Assembly (NCBI GenBank): GCA_020346805.1
Contig: CP070790.1
Location: 4,073,404 to 4,078,937, forward strand
Reading direction: 5' to 3'
From: Planctomycetota bacterium
GTDB lineage: Bacteria > Planctomycetota > Phycisphaerae > UBA1845 > PWPN01
DNA: 5,534 nucleotides
A program made the position numbers and the translations under genes. The notes under the pieces are model-generated. The model worked only from the letters and a program-made list of their open reading frames with translations. It did no database searches and was not told where the DNA came from. Position 1 is the first letter of the stretch. Every line of letters starts with the position of its first letter. Positions 1 through 5,534 of the stretch are shown piece after piece.

Positions 1-1
1 A

Positions 2-1021
2 TACGGGCACGTCGGGTAATGTTGGACGTAAATCCGCAAGGACTTGTTGGGGTGCATCGGTGATATCAACGATCAGCAGGATCACATCTGCCGATTTTAG
101 GAATCTTTGGCTGAACAAAACGGCCAGTTCCGACGGATCGGCCGGTTGTTTGTCCGCCGCTGATTGGTTGTTGCCGTACAATCCTGCACTTTCCAGCAGC
201 ATAGCTTCACCACCCGGCACGGTCAGGGGAGCGCTGATTACATCACGGGTTGTTCCGGCAGTGGCCGACTGGATAGTTCTATCCAATCCGGTCAGCTGAT
301 TAAATAGGGTGCTCTTGCCGGCATTAGGTTTACCGGTGAGCATGATCTGGGGCAGAATATCGAGTCGTTCGGTTGATGGTGCATTCTGCAACAAGGTTTT
401 TATGTCGTCGGTCACCTGGTCGAGAGTGTTGATAATTTCATTGCGGGAGACGAACTCAATGGGCTCTTCGGCGAAATCTATCTGGGCTTCGATTAAGGCC
501 AACAGGTCGGCCAAGCGGTCGCGAAGTTCGGTAGATCGTTTGCTGAGTTTACCGTGCAGTAGGGCTTGGGATGCCCGGAGTTGGGAATCGTTGCGGGCAT
601 TTATTATGGCAGCCACGCCTTCGACGCGAGTAAGATCCATGGCCCCTGAGAAATAGGCGCGGGCGGTAAACTCGCCGGGTTCGGCATGGCGGGCACCTTG
701 AGCGGTCAACTGTTCCAGTAGCATGGCCAGCAGCGGCGGTGATCCGATGGTATGTAACTCAACGATATCCTGCTTGGTGTAACTGGCCGGTGCCCGGAAA
801 GTGTAGGCTTCAGCAGGGACGGAGGAATGGGTATCGATCTTTATTCGTCCGACAATACGTTTATGTCCTGGTATGTTGGTAAGGGATTTCCCGTCGTTGC
901 CGGTGAAGACATTTGATGCCAGGGGGAAGGCCTCCGGGCCGCTGAGGCGAATTATACCCCGCAGGCTTGTGCCCGCCGGTGATGAGATAGCTACTATTGT
1001 ATCCTGCAGTTGGTTAAACAT
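2..1021 (-). CDS. mnmE: tRNA uridine-5-carboxymethylaminomethyl modification GTPase MnmE, 5' part (divergent; runs off the left edge)
   Basis: MnmE works with MnmG to modify U34 of certain tRNAs, using a folate-derived one-carbon unit and GTP hydrolysis in the cytoplasm. The ATG at 1019-1021 opens a frame of 340 codons with no stop before the window edge; E. coli MnmE is 454 residues, so about a quarter is missing here. The N-terminal folate-binding domain is recognisable from DTIVAISSPAG (7-17), GIIRLSGPEA (22-31) and AEPGEFTARAYFSGAMDLTR (113-132). A helical segment follows to about residue 225. The inserted G domain has G1 GKPNAGKS (230-237) and G2 AGTTRD (255-260). G3, normally DTAG, reads ESAG (277-280). 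The stretch after G3 is about 8 residues longer than in E. coli and lacks the usual VERIGI-like segment. The usual CHGG after the YTGEDVVE-like motif reads TIGS (91-94). G4 and the C-terminal Cys motif lie outside the window. No strong SD is seen; a perfect TATAAT lies 27 nt upstream. Family assignment is firm, but full activity is not. Confidence 0.93.
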   Translation of the reverse strand, partial: MFNQLQDTIVAISSPAGTSLRGIIRLSGPEAFPLASNVFTGNDGKSLTNIPGHKRIVGRIKIDTHSSVPAEAYTFRAPASYTKQDIVELHTIGSPPLLAMLLEQLTAQGARHAEPGEFTARAYFSGAMDLTRVEGVAAIINARNDSQLRASQALLHGKLSKRSTELRDRLADLLALIEAQIDFAEEPIEFVSRNEIINTLDQVTDDIKTLLQNAPSTERLDILPQIMLTGKPNAGKSTLFNQLTGLDRTIQSATAGTTRDVISAPLTVPGGEAMLLESAGLYGNNQSAADKQPADPSELAVLFSQRFLKSADVILLIVDITDAPQQVLADLRPTLPDVPV

Positions 1022-1043
1022 TGAACTTTCGATTTGAAGAATT

Positions 1044-1091
1044 GAGAATTATATGTGTTTTAATCTGTCTTGATATTGTTTGATAATTCTC
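1044..1091. repeat. 9-bp perfect inverted repeat with 30-bp spacing, upstream of mnmE
   Basis: On the plus strand GAGAATTAT (1044-1052) and ATAATTCTC (1083-1091) are exact reverse complements. The mnmE-proximal arm overlaps the TATAAT box of the candidate mnmE promoter; the other arm lies about 30 bp further upstream. It could be a split operator, or a loose stem in the 3' tail of the nucleoside hydrolase transcript. The region is AT-rich, so chance is a real alternative. Confidence 0.4.
1048..1076 (-). promoter_or_regulatory. candidate sigma-70 promoter of mnmE
   Basis: On the minus strand a perfect -10 hexamer TATAAT lies at 1053-1048, which would start transcription near 1041 and give a leader of about 20 nt before the mnmE ATG. 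The best -35 at 17-bp spacing is ATATCA (1076-1071), only 3 of 6 matches to TTGACA, so the call rests on the -10 box and its position. The 112-nt gap after the nucleoside hydrolase fits mnmE having its own promoter. No T-tracted hairpin terminator is seen in the gap. Confidence 0.5.
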
Positions 1092-1133
1092 CATTCGTTG
1101 GTTTTTCATGTTAATTATTCGTGATGGCAGTTA

Positions 1134-2062
1134 TTAAACGACGAATTTCTCATTGCATAGTTGTTCGAACATGTTTTCCAGAAAATCCACGACGTTGACG
1201 GAGATAACCACGGCCAGTTGCCGGGTTTTGTCCTTGGTGACCAGAGGTTTGCAACGACCCGCCTGTTCGCCATCTACGGTTATCTCTAATGCCATTTTGG
1301 CCCGCATGAACATTTCCGGCCAGAGCAGGACACCCACCGCCGGGGCATCGTGAATCTTAAATGTACCTGGGGTTTGTTGCGTGCCGCTTTCAAGCGGGAA
1401 TTGGATCATTTGGCCAAGCAGTTGACCGCTGCGTATTCCGCTGCGCGACAGATGAGCGGCATGTGATTCATCGATGACTATCTGTTGGGTTACATCCAAT
1501 GGTATTACGGTTATGGGTAGATTGGAGGAAACAGGGCCGATGCCGCTTCAGGATCGCGATAGAAATTGAATTCGGCAAATTGGGTTACATTTCCCGGACA
1601 CCAGACGGCCCCGCCCATAAGGATTATTTTTCCCGCTCGTTCGAGTAAACCCGGTTTTTCACGAAGGATAGCAGCCAGGTTGGTCAGTGGTCCGATGGCC
1701 ACTATCACCAGCGATTTGCCGTGTTTATCGATAAGCTGTTCATAGAGTTTCAGGTATTTGCCGGGTTTAAAGTTTTTTGGTTTCGACAGGTCGATTTCGC
1801 CGAGCCCGTCTTGGCCGAATACATGGGTAGCATGGGGCAGGTTGTTGCGGTCCTGATCCAACCCTCGGGCCACAGGTGGTGGATTTTTGATCTGCAGACC
1901 TGCCAGCAGCCTACCTATGTTGTCGGTGGCCTGGTCCAGAGATACATTACCGCCTACGCTGACCACACCGACCAACTCAATATTATCGGCACATAGGGCC
2001 AACGTGACGGCAACAGCGTCGTCCACGCCCATGTCAGTGTCGATTAGTACCGGTATAGGCAT
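1134..2062 (-). pseudogene. inosine-uridine preferring nucleoside hydrolase, interrupted by a one-base deletion
   Basis: Family members cleave the N-glycosidic bond of ribonucleosides to base and ribose in nucleoside salvage. The first frame runs from the ATG at 2060-2062 to the TAA at 1511-1513 (183 residues). It holds the Ca2+-binding motif DTDMGVDDA (D8, D10, D14, D15, same spacing as known IU-nucleoside hydrolases), VAIGPLTNLA, the MGGAVWCPGNVTQFAEFNFY substrate segment and DPEAA. After ALF the reading must move by one base into a second frame, which gives SSNLPITVIPLDVTQQ and continues to the stop at 1134-1136. That second part carries the HDAPAVGVLLWP segment with the conserved active-site His. 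Adding one base at the T run (plus-strand AAA, 1529-1531) gives a continuous protein of about 309 residues, the normal family length. The open frame extends upstream to 2296, but that part overlaps galK and has no family similarity; ATG 2062 starts exactly as relatives do. Either a recent pseudogene or a sequence error. Confidence 0.9.
1500..1531 (-). other. frameshift site inside the nucleoside hydrolase gene
   Basis: Reading leftward, codons up to Leu-Phe (CTG TTT, ending at 1529) belong to the first frame. From 1528 the frame that matches the family is offset by one base, giving Ser-Ser-Asn-Leu-Pro-Ile-Thr. The 29 bases between 1528 and 1500 are one short of ten codons, so the lesion is exactly one missing base, most simply a lost T in the TTT run. 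The zero-frame context C CTG TTT is not a slippery X XXY YYZ heptamer. Confidence 0.85.
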
Positions 2063-2082
2063 CGATAAATCCGCAAATAGCC

Positions 2083-2109
2083 ATCCCACCTTATCAGGGA
2101 GGGTGGGAT
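2083..2109. repeat. 8-bp perfect hairpin between nucleoside hydrolase and galK
   Basis: ATCCCACC (2083-2090) and GGTGGGAT (2102-2109) are exact reverse complements around an 11-nt loop. Five of the eight pairs are G-C, so the stem should be stable as RNA. It lies 21 nt upstream of the nucleoside hydrolase ATG and 20 nt before the -35 box of the galK promoter on the other side. No run of T follows on either strand, so it does not look like an intrinsic terminator. A leader hairpin for the nucleoside hydrolase or a protein-binding site in the divergent region are the likely roles. Confidence 0.55.
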
Positions 2110-2128
2110 AATTATCATCACATTTTTG

Positions 2129-2157
2129 TTGACAGGCGATTAAACAAGCGCTACATT
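2129..2157 (+). promoter_or_regulatory. candidate sigma-70 promoter of galK-trpD
   Basis: A perfect -35 hexamer TTGACA (2129-2134) is followed at 17-bp spacing by TACATT (2152-2157), 4 of 6 matches to TATAAT. Transcription would start near 2164, leaving a leader of roughly 37 nt before the galK ATG at 2201. On the opposite strand GATAAT (2116-2111) could be the -10 box of the divergent nucleoside hydrolase gene, but I see no convincing -35 for it. Confidence 0.6.
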
Positions 2158-2200
2158 CGCCCACATTATTGTCTGTCAGATCAATACCGTGGTCAACAAG

Positions 2201-3355
2201 ATGGACCTGAAACAGCGATATAAACAGACATTTGGCGATTCGGAACCTGAGTTTCTGGTTCGGGCTCCGGGACGGGTGAACCTGATCGGCGAGCATACCG
2301 ACTACAATGAGGGTTTTGTGTTACCCATCGCCATGTCTCAATCGCTGCAAGTGTTGGCCGGTGCAAGTGGCGATGGTCAGATTGCGGTTTATAGTACGGC
2401 TTTTAAGGAAACCGTACATTTTTCGGCCGACGATCCCGGTCCCCCGTCAAAACCGGCATGGGCAAATTACGTTCGGGGTGTAGCGGCTTTGTTGTCGAAG
2501 GAAGGCATTTTACTCAAGCCCGGCAAATTGTTGATACATAGCGAAGTGCCCATTGGTGGGGGAGTGAGCAGTTCGGCGGCTTTGGAGGTGGGTACGGCCC
2601 TGGCCTTGCTGACACTTGCCGGTAAAACCATGGATCCGGTGCCTTTAGCCCTGCTGGCCCGGCGGGCGGAGCATCAGTATGCCGACTCACCTTGCGGCAT
2701 AATGGATCAGTTTATTTGTGTTCTCGGCAAGGCGGGGCACGCTTTGTTGTTGGATTGCAGGTCGCAGACTTACGAACATTTACCCATAAGACTTGACCGT
2801 ACCACTCTGGTTATTATGGATACGCAGGTTAGACATGAACTTGGAGCAAGTGAGTATCCGATGCGGCAGCGACAGTGCAGAGAAGGGCTGGCGGAATTGC
2901 GGGAATCTTATCCTGAAATAATCACTCTTCGTGATGTTACCAAGAGTATGCTCGAACCATTCGAGGATAAGATGGATATGGATACTTTCAGACGTTGCCG
3001 ACACGTACAAAGCGAAATAGCTCGGACACAAGAAGCGGCGGACGCACTTCGTGCCGGCGACTTGGAAATATTCGGCCAGCTTATGTGGGAATCGCACGAA
3101 TCATTGCGGGATGATTATGACGTGTCGTGCGTGGAGTTGGATTATCTGGTTGAAATTGCCGAGTCTGTTCCCGGTGTTTATGGGGCGCGGATGACAGGGG
3201 GCGGTTTCGGCGGGTGTGCCATCGCTTTGGTACGTCGAGATGCGGTAGGTCAGCTTCGTTCGGCAATCAGGCGGCAGTATGATTCTCGTTTCAATGAACC
3301 GGCAATCGTTTATACTACGACGGCATCAAACGGTGCTACGGTGCGGAAGTTGTAA
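2201..3355 (+). CDS. galK: galactokinase
   Basis: GalK phosphorylates alpha-D-galactose at C1 with ATP, the first committed step of the Leloir pathway, in the cytoplasm. From ATG 2201 it has 384 residues, the usual family length. All GHMP-kinase landmarks are present. The galactokinase signature GRVNLIGEHTDY spans 24-35, with the catalytic Arg at 25. The glycine- and serine-rich ATP loop VPIGGGVSSSAA spans 116-127. The catalytic-base Asp is residue 169 in CGIMDQF, and motif III TGGGFGGC spans 332-339. A GTG at 2189 is in frame and would add four residues. I prefer ATG 2201 because the Met-Asp-Leu-Lys start resembles other GalKs, but neither start has a clear SD. No galT, galE or mutarotase gene is visible beside it; trpD follows after 12 nt. 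A close GHMP kinase such as N-acetylgalactosamine kinase is the main alternative, made less likely by the intact galactokinase signature. Confidence 0.95.
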   Translation: MDLKQRYKQTFGDSEPEFLVRAPGRVNLIGEHTDYNEGFVLPIAMSQSLQVLAGASGDGQIAVYSTAFKETVHFSADDPGPPSKPAWANYVRGVAALLSKEGILLKPGKLLIHSEVPIGGGVSSSAALEVGTALALLTLAGKTMDPVPLALLARRAEHQYADSPCGIMDQFICVLGKAGHALLLDCRSQTYEHLPIRLDRTTLVIMDTQVRHELGASEYPMRQRQCREGLAELRESYPEIITLRDVTKSMLEPFEDKMDMDTFRRCRHVQSEIARTQEAADALRAGDLEIFGQLMWESHESLRDDYDVSCVELDYLVEIAESVPGVYGARMTGGGFGGCAIALVRRDAVGQLRSAIRRQYDSRFNEPAIVYTTTASNGATVRKL

Positions 3356-3367
3356 CCGGGAGACAAT

Positions 3368-4384
3368 ATGGCAGTGATTAGTGAAATAATCTCCACCATT
3401 GAGGCGGGTAACCATCTTTCGCGGCAACAGATGCGGGAGGTCTTTGAACAGATCATGACCGGCCGGGTCGAGGCCGACCGTATGGGCGAGTTTTTGAAGG
3501 CCCTGGCGGCCAAAAAAGAGACGGTCGAGGAGATTGCCGGTGCCGCCGACGTGATGAACGATAAGGTTACCCGGGTGCGATGTGAGGCCGACTGTATCGA
3601 TACCTGCGGCACCGGGGGGGACGGGATCAGCACTTATAACGTCTCGACCACGGCGGCGATAATAGCGGCCGGTGCGGGAGCCACGGTGGCCAAGCACGGC
3701 AACCGTACCAATACGCGGGTGAGCGGGTCGGCGGAGGCTATCGCAGAGTTGGGAGTCAATCTCGATGCCGACGTGGCGACGCTCGAACGCTGCCTGGACG
3801 AGTGCGGGATCGCTTTTTTATATGCTCCCAATCTGCACCCGGCCATGAAGTATGCCGGTCCGGTGCGAAAGAAGCTGGGCATGCGCACAATATTCAATTT
3901 GCTGGGACCGTTGACCAATCCGGCCGGCGCCAAGCGGCAGGTGCTGGGTACTTCCAAGCCGGAATTGACCGAAACGCTGGCCCGGGTTTTGGCGGCCCGC
4001 GATGCCGCGTTTGCCTGGGTGGTTAACGGCCACAACGGTTTGTGTGATCTGACTATCACCGGCCAGACGCGGGTTACGGAGGTCCGCGGAGGGCAAATCA
4101 GCACATTCACGATCCATCCGAATGAAGTTGGTTTTGATGCCGCCCCGCTGGATACATTGCTGGTTGATTCGCCGCAGGCCAGTGCCCACGCCATCCGTGC
4201 CATTCTTGAAGGGCAAGACCAGGGCCCCCGCCGCCAGCATGCCCTGCTCAATGCCGGTGCGGCCATTGTAGTTGCCGGCCTGGCCGACGATCTCAAAACC
4301 GCGGTTAACCTTGCCGCAAGGGCGGTCGATACCGGAGTAGCCGTCCAAAAGCTTAATGATCTAGTCAAAACATCGCATACGTAA
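3368..4384 (+). CDS. trpD: anthranilate phosphoribosyltransferase
   Basis: TrpD transfers phosphoribose from PRPP to anthranilate, the second step of tryptophan synthesis. The 338-residue length is normal. The N-terminal helical domain (about 1-70) is followed by the PRPP-binding loop CGTGGDG (80-86), the STTAAIIAAGAG helix, and KHGNR (109-113). Next come the anthranilate-side Arg in GPVRKKLGMRT (R167) and IFNLLGPLTNPA. A good SD, GGGAG at 3358-3362, sits 5 nt before the ATG and fixes the start. The 12-nt gap after galK implies co-transcription. One oddity: the loop normally reading VVHG..GLDE, whose Asp-Glu pair binds magnesium, reads VVNGHNGLCD (218-227), so Asp is replaced by Cys and Glu by Asp, and the loop His by Asn. 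No other trp genes are nearby. The alternative is a TrpD-like phosphoribosyltransferase with another acceptor, but the intact PRPP loop and NLLGPLTNP favour TrpD. Confidence 0.93.
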   Translation: MAVISEIISTIEAGNHLSRQQMREVFEQIMTGRVEADRMGEFLKALAAKKETVEEIAGAADVMNDKVTRVRCEADCIDTCGTGGDGISTYNVSTTAAIIAAGAGATVAKHGNRTNTRVSGSAEAIAELGVNLDADVATLERCLDECGIAFLYAPNLHPAMKYAGPVRKKLGMRTIFNLLGPLTNPAGAKRQVLGTSKPELTETLARVLAARDAAFAWVVNGHNGLCDLTITGQTRVTEVRGGQISTFTIHPNEVGFDAAPLDTLLVDSPQASAHAIRAILEGQDQGPRRQHALLNAGAAIVVAGLADDLKTAVNLAARAVDTGVAVQKLNDLVKTSHT

Positions 4385-4477
4385 ACTTTATTTTGATGCC
4401 CCAAAACTCTAAGTTATATTGGGGAATTGATAGTGTGTACTTTTATGAGTCAATATCTGAGTTCGGATTAATTCGTG
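4385..4477. other. intergenic gap with weak hairpin between trpD and the PLD gene
   Basis: CCCCAA (4399-4404) and TTGGGG (4419-4424) can pair as a 6-bp stem around a 14-nt loop, within which AACT and AGTT (4405-4408, 4412-4415) could pair further. No U-tract follows on either strand, so this is a poor terminator candidate. A TTGATA at 4427-4432 resembles a -35 box, but no fitting -10 is seen. Whether the next gene is read from galK-trpD or its own promoter cannot be decided here. Confidence 0.35.
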
Positions 4478-5524
4478 ATGTATAAATGTTGTCTGGACAT
4501 TGTAGCGGTGGGCTCGCTGTTGCTTTGTTCGTGTATTCATTTGCCGATGACGATAGATTCGGCGATCGGGGGAGTGGAGGGAGATATCGATGAACTGCTG
4601 GACACTTATACGAATTCGCATCTGGATTACGGGTGCGATATGCAACTACTGGTCGATGGGGAGGCCTCATATCGGGCTTTCGTCGATCTGATCGAAAGTG
4701 CCCGGGACCATGTCAATATCGAAACACTGTATTTCGACGACGATTCCAAATACGATTGGGACGTTGCCATGGAGCTGGCCTTGTTGCTGACGGAAAAGGT
4801 TCGGCAGGGGGTTCAGGTCAATGTAATTCTGGATCCACTGGTTCAGCAGTACTATGCCGGTTCGAGGATTGCGGATGTGCTTAGGGAGGGCGGGGTTAAC
4901 GTTGTGCCGTATTTCCCGACCTGGAAGGAAGTCTGTATTGAGTTATTGTTATATCGTACACATAAGAAGCTTATGATTGTTGATGGCAAGCAGGCGATTA
5001 TTGGGGGGATGAATTTTGGTTATGTATACCTGGCCCCCGATCAATGGCGGGATACCAATGTGCTGCTGACCGGTCCGGTGGTGGCAACCATGCAGCGGGA
5101 GTTTCTTTATGACTGGGAGCTGCTGGGCGGGAGTGTCGGCGATGAGGACAGGTTCTTTCCGTCTTTGACTGCGACGGGTGATCTGGCGGTTCGGTCCATC
5201 GATCAGCGGCCGGCAGAATATGATTTTGACATCAATAATATGTTGTTGCTCACCCTTCGCTCGGCCCAGGAGTACATAGACATCCAGGCACCATATTTTA
5301 ATCCCTCCGACTGGCTTTTGGATGAATTGTTACAGGCGGCGGGGCGTGGGATCAGGATTCGAATACTGACCAATTCCGATGTATCAGTGGATGTTATTGA
5401 GGCCTATTATGCGGCGTTCTTTTGGTTCGAAATTTTGCTGAACGGCGGGGTGGAGATTTACCTGTGGGGCCTGAACGAGAGGACCTTGCACTCCAAGGCT
5501 ATGGTGGTGGACGGCCGGCTGTAA
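4478..5524 (+). CDS. phospholipase D / cardiolipin synthase-like protein, probably truncated at the C-terminus
   Basis: This is a two-HKD phospholipase D superfamily protein. Relatives make cardiolipin or transfer phosphatidyl groups through a covalent phosphohistidine. From ATG 4478 it has 348 residues; a GTG directly upstream (4475) would add one. The start MYKCCLDIVAVGSLLLCSC is a short hydrophobic segment with a lipobox-like LCSC ending at C19, suggesting a lipoprotein or membrane anchor, though with little positive charge. The first catalytic motif is H162xK164x4D169, followed by the expected GGMN (176-179) and WRDTNV (190-195). A strand DIQAPYF (268-274) opens the second half. The second motif H338xK340x4D345 is complete, but TAA comes three residues later, before the Gly-Ser-x-Asn element and the C-terminal helices that complete this domain in relatives. 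The next frame (Val-Thr-Ile-Asn) stays open to the window edge, suggesting a one-base deletion. No clear SD is seen. Distinguishing cardiolipin synthase from other PLD transferases is not possible here. Confidence 0.87.
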   Translation: MYKCCLDIVAVGSLLLCSCIHLPMTIDSAIGGVEGDIDELLDTYTNSHLDYGCDMQLLVDGEASYRAFVDLIESARDHVNIETLYFDDDSKYDWDVAMELALLLTEKVRQGVQVNVILDPLVQQYYAGSRIADVLREGGVNVVPYFPTWKEVCIELLLYRTHKKLMIVDGKQAIIGGMNFGYVYLAPDQWRDTNVLLTGPVVATMQREFLYDWELLGGSVGDEDRFFPSLTATGDLAVRSIDQRPAEYDFDINNMLLLTLRSAQEYIDIQAPYFNPSDWLLDELLQAAGRGIRIRILTNSDVSVDVIEAYYAAFFWFEILLNGGVEIYLWGLNERTLHSKAMVVDGRL

Positions 5525-5534
5525 CAATTAATCC

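Noticed and set aside
60..656. Two plus-strand open frames (60-299 and 309-656)
   Set aside because: Both are antisense to the conserved G domain and helical domain of mnmE and show no protein-family features.
1500..1531. Programmed -1 frameshifting in the nucleoside hydrolase
   Set aside because: The codons before the shift (C CTG TTT) do not form a slippery heptamer, and programmed shifting is not known to me for this enzyme family.
2063..2296. N-terminal extension of the nucleoside hydrolase frame, with a Cys-rich stretch
   Set aside because: It runs through the divergent promoter region and into galK on the other strand. The family-typical start is the ATG at 2062, where the metal-binding Asp numbering matches known enzymes.
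3634..4404. A 256-codon open frame on the minus strand across trpD
   Set aside because: It lies wholly antisense to a clearly conserved trpD, has no recognisable motif, is rich in Ser/Ala/Arg as expected from reverse translation of a GC-biased gene, and has company from a second long antisense frame at 3818-4348.
4399..4424. Intrinsic terminator after trpD
   Set aside because: The stem is only 6 bp with a 14-nt loop and no T-run follows on either strand.
1..5534. Mobile element, CRISPR array, toxin-antitoxin or defence system
   Set aside because: No transposase, integrase, direct repeat array, small paired ORFs or defence domains are visible; all sizeable conserved frames are housekeeping enzymes.

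Overview
This is an ordinary bacterial chromosomal window of roughly 50% GC. It carries five protein-coding loci in two divergent groups. I see no mobile element, CRISPR array, rRNA or tRNA. The MnmE homologue is unusually divergent, Shine-Dalgarno sites are weak at most genes, and galK and trpD stand away from other gal and trp genes. These points would suit a planctomycete (Phycisphaerae-like) or another PVC-group bacterium, but that placement is inference from protein style and is low to moderate in confidence.

Layout: on the minus strand, reading leftward from about 2062, come an inosine-uridine-type nucleoside hydrolase broken by one missing base (1134-2062) and then the N-terminal three quarters of the tRNA-modification GTPase MnmE (2-1021, running off the left edge). 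On the plus strand, reading rightward from about 2200, come galactokinase galK (2201-3355), anthranilate phosphoribosyltransferase trpD (3368-4384, only 12 nt after galK), and a phospholipase D/cardiolipin-synthase-like protein (4478-5524). The last one stops abruptly just inside its second HKD motif.

The 138-nt divergent region (2063-2200) holds a good sigma-70-like promoter for galK (TTGACA, 17 bp, TACATT) and an 8-bp GC-rich hairpin in the probable leader of the nucleoside hydrolase. The 112-nt gap before mnmE holds a perfect TATAAT box, and a 9-bp inverted repeat overlaps it. The 90-nt gap between trpD and the PLD gene holds only a weak imperfect hairpin.

Functionally the window is housekeeping: tRNA wobble-uridine modification, nucleoside salvage, galactose phosphorylation, tryptophan biosynthesis and phospholipid metabolism. 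The genes do not form an obvious single pathway. I did not find a new defence or mobile system. The points worth a second look are the altered G3/switch II and folate-side motifs of MnmE, the substituted metal-binding loop of TrpD, the two apparent single-base frame disruptions, and the small inverted repeats beside promoters.
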